Assembly: GCA_004352715.1 (NCBI GenBank)
Contig: SCFE01000003.1
Coordinates: 1,529,881-1,593,880, forward strand
Direction: 5' to 3'
Source: Hofstenia miamia
Taxonomy: Eukaryota; Xenacoelomorpha; Acoela
Length of the DNA stretch: 64,000 nt
Below, piece by piece: positions 57,101-64,000 of this stretch; position 1 is the first letter of the stretch; every line of letters begins with the position of its first letter. A program made the translations under genes and the position numbers. A model generated the notes under the pieces. That model had not been told where the DNA came from. It searched no databases and saw only the letters and a program-made list of their open reading frames with translations.

Positions 57101-60100
57101 TCAGCCTATTTACTATCTGGTACATTACTACATTGGCTTTTAACTTTATATGCAGTATACTTTACGTCAATCTATTGGGATTTCTGCAAAATTTCCTCAA
57201 TATCAATATATCAAATTGAACATATTTGAGAGAGAATAATGAATTTGTAAATAATGATTATAAAATGAAAGTTTGGGGATTTACCATGCACTTGATTGTA
57301 ATATAATGATGGTTGATTGTACACTAAAGTATAATTTGAATAGCTCGACATTTTGAGATATATATATATATACATCATTTGCAAAAAAGTAAAATAATGT
57401 CATATGGTATATTAAGCAGGCAACTTACGTTTTCTTCGCTCATGTGAAGGATCCTGTGATTGGTCGAAAACTCCAGAAATGGGAGGAAGCGATGCATAGT
57501 TATGACTGGTGTGGATCAAGGCTGCATGATGTGCATCCCAACTTTGTGGGTAACCATGTGCACTTCTGTAATAGGTTTCATCAATGCCCGAGTTCTCATC
57601 GAATTCTAAAAAATATGATGTTCAAAGGTGTTTCTTGAAAATGAACATTGAATACAATGTACTCCATGATACAATCTAAATGGAACACCAGAAGTAATAT
57701 TCTTTGCACTACCTGAAAGTTACTTATTAAATGAAACTTAATGCAATAGTTTGCAGTGTGCTCAACTTATAATTGCTGATCCAGTTTGCAGCAATACTAC
57801 TAAATAAATATCTATATTTCTACTGCTACACAAAAAATTTCACTTCAAAGTAACTGAGTGAAGTTCATTGAGATAAACAAATAAGTCGCTAGTTCTGTAA
57901 TTGAAATACCTTTTTTTATATATGATTCTGGGGAATTGGGTTGTGGAAGAAATGTTCGATGATTTTGTGACTTGATAAAAGGAGAATTGTCATCGAGATT
58001 GCAGAGATTTGAACCTTCCATCTCCGAAAGTCCGCTGTCAGATGGACTAGAAGGCAACGAGCCTAAAAATGAAAACTATTCATAACTTCAATACAAATAT
58101 ATTGGGGCATTTTTAAAGTAAGTATTGTAACATGGTCTTTCAATTGATTTTCTTCAGGTATTATGCATTTAATACATATTTGTTAATCCGTGAATGTCGC
58201 TTTGTATAATGCATAAAATAATGGAGTAAAATATGATATTAGCAATGCTTTGAGCAGATCATAGCGAGGAAAAAGGTATTAAAACTGCAAATTACATAAC
58301 AGCAAAGTAAAAACTCAGATTATATGGATTTTAGAATTAAAATACTCTAATATAAAATATTTAATTATGGCCAAAAGCTTTCTAACCAAAATTATGCTGG
58401 GTGCATATTCAGTTGATGGGCAAAGGTGACGTAGTATAAAAAGCTGACAATCAAATCATTACAATAGAAATCATTTTTAGTATTTTTCAATAAAATTTGA
58501 ACTCACCATTTTTGTATCCATGTTGAAAAGTAAGCACCTGTTGGGGATAACCGTAATTTGGGGAGTCCATGTCCAGAAGTGCTTGTGCATTAAGAGCCGC
58601 TTGACTCGTTTCATTGCTTTCTATTCCTTCTTGAGAGTTGGTTGGACAGTGATCTGCGTCCACTATAAAAATCGAATGAATTTAAGATGTCCCAATTCCA
58701 ATTGCTGGGGTTGTTAAAAATATGAAAAAGAAATACTTTTAACAAAAAGAAGAAATACTTTCAAATTATCCGTCGAAGCCATTATAATATTAGTTATGAG
58801 CTTTTAAATAATTTTTTAAAGAAACCATCAGACATTGTAAGAAAAGCCTGAGTTAATTAAGTTCAAAAAAATTATAAAGAGTATACTTATTTTTTAGATT
58901 TAGCCATTTATAATGAGCTTAGTGTCCAGCTAAATAAAATTAAATTTTGTTTTAGAAGCAAACAACGTCAAATATATAATTTACGGATTCATGCTTATAC
59001 AATCCGATTTCATTTTTGTGATATTCAATTTCAACTCATGAAATCCATTTTATTCTCGTAAAATGGAATTTCACATTTCAATTCTTACTCATGAAAATCA
59101 TTTGAATATTTATATTTTACTTTTATATTTTATAAAAAACACAATACTAATTAAATTAAGTATTAAAAATATTTAATATATATTGATATGGAGTATTATT
59201 AAATCAGATGAAATTTAATTACATGAGTGAACATTTGTCTTACAAAAGAAATGGAAATCATGCACCATCTATTTCGGAGTTTAGAATGCCAAAAGTTGAT
59301 GGAAATGGCTCTTTTAAGTTATAAATAAATTACTCAGCAACAAATAATTACTTGTAATCGTCGAAATCCTCAGACGAGACGATGTAAAAGAGATTTGTAG
59401 ACAATTCTCATATAACAATGTATTATTAATAGTTATTGATAGTTGTTTTAAAATATATAGTATTTTATATATAAATTAAATATTTTGAATACTAATTAAT
59501 ATTTTATTTGCTATAGAATATTCAAATGGTTTTCACGAGTATGTCAATTGAATATCACAAGAATGACATTGGTTTTCATAAGTATACAATTATTCTGTAA
59601 AATATACAGAATGATCGTAAGTCTAAATTTTAGAAACACTGCTAAAGTAATATTAATAATTTATCCGCCTTCAACTAGTGTGCATAATTACACAGTTTGA
59701 AATGNATCGTAAGTCTAAATTTTAGAAACACTGCTAAAGAAACAAAAGTTTCAGAAATATTAATACTTTATCCGCCTTCAACTAGTGTGCATAAATACAC
59801 ATTTTGAAATGGATATATTTTTTTAACTGCAAACTATACTAATAATGTGATTTACACATTTAATTTTTCTGAATTCAATCATAATCAACATAGAAAATAG
59901 TGGAATCGTAATAAACGTAAGCAATTAACATGTTTGATTTTAATTTTTTTATTTTACAATCTAATGGGCTCTATGTATTCTTTATTTATATAGTTTTTTA
60001 TGAGATTACTAGAGAATCTTCTTAAATACAAAGAAGCAAGAAATGCCGTGAAAGAATATCTTTTTTTTTCAATAAAAAAGCCGGAAAAATTGAAATTTTA

Positions 60101-61102
60101 CTTCTGAAGATAAAATTCATATTCTACTTGTTTTATTCAATATAGTTGGACTGCCATTTCAAAGAAATTCTTATTTGCTAATTGAAAAAAAAGTATGCAA
60201 CACGAAGTTTGTATAAAAGAAGCTGCAGAGAACCGATGGACACTTTAAAGATATAATTGGAAATTGTTAAAAATTAATAAGAACTTGACTATTAATCAAA
60301 TCTTCATCACGAAACTTAGTTTTTTATAAGTTATTTAAGGTTTGTATGACAATACGGTTCAATAAATACGTAATAATGGTCTATAGAAGAAATATTTCGT
60401 TTCCTGCATCCATGATGAAAAGCAAATGATTTTCATACTTGGATCCTTGATTAAACAGTTTCCAAGCAATGTAAACAGATTTCAATTTAATTGGGATTCG
60501 GAATGTTTATAGTACACTAAGTTCAAAGCTTAAAGTACTTGTGCGATCAAGCAAAACCAAGAATATAAAATTCCGTTTACACTTTGATCCTTTTTTGCGG
60601 TTGCATAGCTCCAAAGAGTAATAACTAATGCACTGGATATGAAGAGAACTAGTCAGCATCTATTTGCAACACATAAAAAGACAACATCTCATTATAAATT
60701 AGTTCTATGAATGTATGCTTTGCAATAAACCATGGGGATTCTGTAATTCAATTAAAAATTTAACGTAACGAGGTAAAATCTACGCTGCACAAATCACAAT
60801 CATTTAAATTTAAATTAATTTGTTCTGTCGAATAAAATTCAAAGTAAATCATGAGTTTAAAGTACGAAACAGTACACAGAAACTGTCTGATAAGCATTGA
60901 CTCACTGATTAAAAGCATCAATATTGTTGACAAGTAAACACTCACTGACAACACCTTCGTCATCACCGGTGTAGTTTGGTTCGTCTGAATATGAAGCGGG
61001 AATTGCATTTGAACCATGTCGGGAGTACGGCCATTCGTATTTACCATGGAAATTAGGAGGATAATAAGTCAATGAAGGGATACGGTGCTCCGAATCAGTA
61101 TC
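48569..61102 (-). CDS. ELF/E74-type ETS transcription factor, six exons, 5' incomplete
   Basis: Six exons on the minus strand (61102-60946, 58662-58507, 58062-57910, 57605-57429, 49310-49118, 48671-48569) join by AG/GT borders with every phase consistent. The last two encode a complete ETS domain: [20 protein letters not shown], then [40 protein letters not shown] and [54 protein letters not shown] is the ELF1/2/4 and Drosophila E74 signature; both recognition-helix arginines are present. Upstream exons are low-complexity and acidic/Ser-Pro-rich, typical of activation regions ([15 protein letters not shown]), with HERRKR just before the domain, a likely nuclear signal. Only about 13 residues follow the ETS domain. 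First exons and start codon are not seen. It binds GGAA sites as a nuclear regulator. Confidence 0.93.
49118..49310 (-). CDS. ELF/E74-like, ETS domain exon a
   Basis: TTAGCAG acceptor, GTACTC donor, 193 bp. Encodes the first three quarters of the ETS domain, from [10 protein letters not shown] to YETMGRALR. It lies 8.1 kb from the previous exon; about 2.3 kb of that is duplicated assembly. Confidence 0.95.
49311..50039. other. ELF intron, no gene seen
   Basis: The minus frame 49379-49639 has no recognisable similarity. Confidence 0.55.
50040..51530 (+). mobile_element. non-LTR retrotransposon remnant inside ELF intron
   Basis: Plus-strand pieces read [25 protein letters not shown], then [29 protein letters not shown] in place of FADDT..YS, then [16 protein letters not shown] and [16 protein letters not shown] blocks in the correct order with numerous stops. 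The catalytic YADD is degraded to CAEN. A (TA)n tract interrupts it at 50941. The 3' end is an AAT-rich segment with AATAAA. Second copies of its 3' part appear at 53221-53770 through assembly duplication. Confidence 0.78.
50941..52174. repeat. haplotype block A, first copy
   Basis: Near-identical to 53201-54427. Differences include TA-tract lengths at the start and near 51901/54151 and a few SNPs (AACATTGAGC against AACATTGTGC). Ends at the N at 52175. Confidence 0.95.
52176..53199. repeat. haplotype block B, first copy
   Basis: 1024 bp, same length as 54941-55964, with clustered SNPs in the last 350 bp (for example TTTAATTTGAACATCG against TTAAATTTGAACACCG). Bounded by Ns at 52175 and 53200. 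Confidence 0.95.
53201..54427. repeat. haplotype block A, second copy
   Basis: Second copy of 50941-52174; continues without a gap into 513 bp (54428-54940) absent from the first copy. Confidence 0.95.
54428..54940. other. 513-bp segment present only in the second haplotype copy
   Basis: Lies between blocks A and B in the ungapped copy and is replaced by one N in the other. No gene or element ends seen. It may be a true indel or simply unassembled in the first copy. Confidence 0.7.
54941..55964. repeat. haplotype block B, second copy
   Basis: Copy of 52176-53199. Frames on both strands within it (around 55620-55950) are disrupted differently in the two copies and resemble no family I know. 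Confidence 0.95.
55965..57428. other. ELF intron, no gene seen
   Basis: AT-rich with TA tracts at about 56537 and 57357. A T-arm-like GCGGGATTCAACCCC at about 56720 does not extend to a tRNA. Confidence 0.55.
57429..57605 (-). CDS. ELF/E74-like, fourth visible exon
   Basis: TTTTTAG acceptor, GTAAGT donor, 177 bp. Reads [20 protein letters not shown], then [20 protein letters not shown] and DPSHERRK. The C|GA junction gives HERRKR immediately before the ETS domain. Confidence 0.85.
57910..58062 (-). CDS. ELF/E74-like, third visible exon
   Basis: TTTTTAG acceptor, GTATTT donor, 153 bp. Reads [20 protein letters not shown], then [20 protein letters not shown] and [17 protein letters not shown]-type motif and Ser-Pro sites suggest phospho-regulation (inference). 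Confidence 0.82.
58507..58662 (-). CDS. ELF/E74-like, second visible exon
   Basis: TTTATAG acceptor, GTGAGT donor, 156 bp. Reads [20 protein letters not shown], then [20 protein letters not shown]. Polar, Gln/Ala/Asn-rich, activation-domain-like. Confidence 0.78.
58990..59600. repeat. imperfect fold-back repeat of TTTCATGAGT-type words
   Basis: The reverse complement of 58995-59120 (AATATTCAAATGATTTTCAT, GAGTAAG, TTGAATATCACAAAAATG) resembles 59516-59590 (AATATTCAAATGGTTTTCAC, GAGTATG, TTGAATATCACAAGAATG). Within each arm the word (T)TTTCATGAGT/TTTTCATAAGT recurs. Lies in the ELF intron. Confidence 0.6.
59614..59811. repeat. haplotype copies across N 59705
   Basis: 59614-59704 and 59706-59811 begin ATCGTAAGTCTAAATTTTAG and end TTTGAAATG; they differ by a 15-bp net insertion and a few SNPs. 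Confidence 0.9.
59812..60945. other. ELF intron, no gene seen
   Basis: No coding or repeat structure recognised. Confidence 0.55.
60946..61102 (-). CDS. ELF/E74-like, first visible exon
   Basis: ATTTAG acceptor, GTGAGT donor, 157 bp. Reads [20 protein letters not shown], then [20 protein letters not shown] and [12 protein letters not shown]. No domain. Phase joins exactly to the next exon (A|TG). Confidence 0.72.
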
Positions 61103-63430
61103 CTAAATATATTCACAATATAGCAATATGTGATGCAGTAATATACACAATAGACAAATGCAGGCTAAGTAATTTAGAATTTGTAATTTCTAATTGGACA
61201 TGGTTCTTCGGCCTATCTCATCTCTTCCCACTATCTCATACGCCTTTTCATTATACCATGTTCATGATTTCAAACCACATTCCAATTAGATTATCCTGAA
61301 GTATACCTTAGGTAACTAGATTTACACTCCTTCAGACTTCTATGATAAAGCGAGGATCATTGTATACTGATTAGAGAGGGGTGGAGTTAATTTTAACATT
61401 TCCATTCTAACTTATTTTGAAATTTCAATTGAGAAACTCACAATATGTTCTTACACCGACACATGCAGATTTTGGGAATTGTTCCAGATTATTTGCTCAT
61501 ATTATTCAAATTTCGAAAATTTTGTCCAACGATATATCAGTCTAGACTTGGAAAAAATTTGTAGTAGTAAACCTACAGCGAATAACACAACATTTACATA
61601 GCAGTTGAAATCATAAAAATGCCTGGCTTACTATGTTTAATAACCTATGAATAGTGATCCTAATTATTGTTATATAGATTTTGATTTTTTTACAACATCA
61701 TCTAAATTTATATTTGTCTTAAAACAAATTCTTGTGTTATTGGCGAGGCTGTACGGAGTCGGAAGCACAGAAATTCATCGTAGGTTATTGTTGGTGATAT
61801 TTTTCAATTTGTAGCAACTCTTTAAAATATTTTATAAAAAGGATAATCGTAGGCTATCGGTTTTTTCATAGCATCACATATTTCAATAAACACCTAAAAA
61901 ATTTAGGAAGGGCATATCAGTTGTATTGAACTGGATACAACACTGTGATGGAGGCGTGCTGAAATTTTCAAGCCCAGCCACAGCTGAACACACCAACTAC
62001 TACTGTAATGGAAATTTCAGCCTTCAAGTTTCTTACGATCTCTTTTGACGCATTACTTTTAGTGTTTCCGTTGAGTTTATTAAGATTTTTAGCACAATAT
62101 AATCAAACTTTACAATAACGAAAAAAATTCGAATTCTATTAACTTTTTTGTTAGTTTTTCGGTCTATAATTTAGTAAGTTATTAGCTAAGCTTGGTCCTT
62201 CTTGTCCTTTGATCTACTCCAAAAAGTGCTCATATTTTATACAGTATCAATAGGAAATCTACAACATTTGATAAACCTAATTCGCATCATGTATTATATA
62301 TATATATATATATATATTTATGCAAATATTTATATACATATATATATATATATATAGATATGAAATTACTACTTAACAGCATTTTAAAATATTTTCAGTA
62401 AGATTTAATTAAAATTTCTTGCATAATTTTCAACACCTAAACCTAAAAATAAAGGTTTTCATAAGCACGGCATTCTTCATGCAGTAAAAATTCTACATAT
62501 TGCCCTGATATTCACACATAATGCGATGCAATACATGCATTAACAATGAAAGAATCCATCATAATTATGTGCAAATGGTGATTCTTAATAAATGAACGTA
62601 TTTGTAAAAATTAGGAATAAAAAATTATCAGCTTCCAAGTTTAGTTGTTTTGTTAAGAACATTGATGAACTTTAAAACCTAGATTAAGATATATTTTGCA
62701 CATTTCTTGTGAACCCAGACGTTGATAAATTTTTTGATTGGTCAAGGTTGGTGTTTAAATGAAAACTCAGTACCATTAAAAGCATGGATTACCAAATGGT
62801 ACATAAAAAGATGTTTCACAAATTACATCTTACAGATTTTAGGGGATTATCATAAGTCAAGAAAATCTGAAATTCTTTATTGCGTTTAGTGTTCAAATCA
62901 TATTGTAATATCTGTTGTGTGGCAAACAATTGCAAAACTTTGCTCGCTGATATCAACATTATCAATGCAAACAATAGAACTGCTACACGGCAGTGATATA
63001 TCGCAGAGCAAGTGTGTAGTTTACGTAAATCAATTATGAGAAAGTGAGTTTATCAATTTATCAAAATTATGTGCTAACTATAGGCGTTAGCATTTTAAGT
63101 ATTGAAAAATTACATTGTTCCTTTAATAGGGAGTTGTGCGGTATTTTGACAACCAACATTTGTTATTTATGTTTTAAAAATACTCTTGCAGGCTCTGCTG
63201 GGGATATTACATATACTTCAGACAATAAATGCTAGGATTTTTATAGACCAAATTCCAATCAGTTAAAAATTAATTAGCTTGTGACTACTTGCACTTATAT
63301 TGATCCACAGTGAAATATATAATTCGTTGATATCGATACCCATTCAATTTATTCAAAAATGTCAGCATACTAATAAAATAATAGTGGGAAACCGAACGGT
63401 TTGAAATTTGAATAGCTTTTTTAACTTTGA
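61103..63430. other. no gene seen; probable ELF intron or 5' flank
   Basis: TA tracts at about 62294 and 62336. I searched the minus strand for an upstream ELF exon and found none that I would defend. Confidence 0.5.
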
Positions 63431-64000
63431 ATAACAAGTAACACTAATGACACAACCTGCTATACTTGTAAATCCATAATTTCAAATGAAGATGAACTGT
63501 TTCAATGTGTGTACTGCAAAACAAGCTTTCATTTACTCAAGAAGACTTATTCCGGATTCTCCAATGCATAAGCAGATCTGCTATTAAAAATGAAAGATCA
63601 AATTATTACCTTCTGCAATGTTTGCTCTGATGCGAAAAGGAAAGAAGCTTTTCTTAACTCGGAATTTAACATGAACAAATTAAATGAAGAACAAAAAAGA
63701 CAAAATGCTTTACTATTAAAGACCATATCCAAAATAGAGAAGTTAAAGCTTGATATAGATCAATTAAACTCTCAAGCTGAGCAAAACAAAATGATTATGA
63801 ACAAGATGGATAACTTGAATACTGATATAAAAAAATTCAAGACTAGCCTCGACGATTGGAAGAACAATATGAAAATAAGTCATGAGCGGATTCCACAACA
63901 AACTGCTCCTCAGCAGTCACGTGTGACTGATGATAGTCGATTGACTTTATTGGTTTCTGGACTGGCTGAAAAATCTGAATACACAAATCCAATTGACAAA
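63431..64000 (+). pseudogene. CR1-like ORF1 with PHD-like finger and coiled coil, cut by window end
   Basis: Frame from 63431: ITSNTNDTTCYTCKSIISNE, DELFQCVYCKTSFHLLKK, then TFCNVCSD: Cys pairs CYTC, CVYC, His in SFH and CNVC match the C4HC3 spacing of the PHD-like finger in CR1/L2 ORF1 proteins. From about 63645 a long charged coiled coil follows (KLNEEQKRQNALLLKTISKI, then EKLKLDIDQLNSQAEQNKMI), then RLTLLVSGLAEKSEY, as at the start of an RNA-binding domain. The expected start codon reads ATA and a TAA interrupts at 63569, so this copy looks dead. It is a nucleic-acid-binding retrotransposon protein; ORF2 would lie to the right. Confidence 0.75.

Noticed and set aside
1-64000. CRISPR arrays, operons, phage or bacterial systems
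   Set aside because: Spliced genes, eukaryotic transposons and intron structure make the source an animal; the short repeats lack CRISPR repeat-spacer regularity.

Overview
This window is eukaryotic, from an AT-rich, intron-rich and transposon-rich invertebrate genome assembled from short or mixed reads. The evidence is as follows: coding sequence is split by introns with GT..AG borders and matching phases; introns run to several kilobases; Tc1/mariner, Tigger, hAT, piggyBac-like and CR1/L2-like elements are common; there are (TA)n tracts, N runs and 13 single-N contig joins. No bacterial gene organisation, rRNA or CRISPR array is visible. The TE set and an E74/ELF-type ETS gene fit an invertebrate animal, but I cannot name the phylum with confidence.

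Four cellular genes can be supported. (1) Minus strand, 27211 down to 7007: a carnitine O-palmitoyltransferase 1 (CPT1)-like gene. I rebuilt nine coding exons, from the MAEA-type N-terminus through the catalytic NCEHSWGDAP segment and the following GHC..P..PPQR segment. The C-terminal third is not seen and probably lies left of the window. (2) Plus strand, 33030-33665: a complete, intronless MXD (Max dimerization) protein with a SID and a bHLH-leucine zipper, 165 bp downstream of a CACGTG E-box. (3) Plus strand, 43579-46339: a four-exon gene of unknown function whose last exon ends in a weakly BESS-like tail. (4) Minus strand, 61102 down to 48569: an ELF/E74-type ETS transcription factor with six coding exons and a complete ETS domain at the extreme C-terminus. 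Its first exons are not seen.

Most of the rest is transposon material. 1-4130 holds three decayed non-LTR retrotransposons. 4912-6457 is a mariner-like element with complete ends and broken coding frames. 10728-10859 and 15109-15246 are MITEs. 13140-14375 is a piggyBac-like non-autonomous element. 15800-16240 is a decayed mariner. 16661-18657 is a decayed hAT-like element. 18696-20817 is a Tigger/pogo element with an intact 539-residue transposase. Several of these lie inside CPT1 introns. 28622-31042 holds a haplotype-specific duplication, a tRNA-like sequence and a fold-back element. 47752-48120 is a hAT-type MITE with perfect 20-bp ends and an 8-bp target duplication. 50040-51530 is another non-LTR remnant, inside the big ELF intron. 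The right edge starts a CR1-like ORF1 with a PHD-like finger.

Two patterns cut across the window. First, many single-N joins are flanked by near-identical copies that differ by SNPs and indels. These look like the two haplotypes of a diploid laid end to end; they inflate the ELF intron by about 2.3 kb and duplicate part of a coding exon. Second, about ten short loci are built almost wholly from iterations of one short word, a different word at each locus, and some have hAT-like or fold-back ends. I found no convincing new multi-gene system; the best leads are the iterated-word elements, the intronless MXD gene, the Tigger transposase with a PCNA-binding motif, and the CPT1-like gene with no visible second membrane segment.
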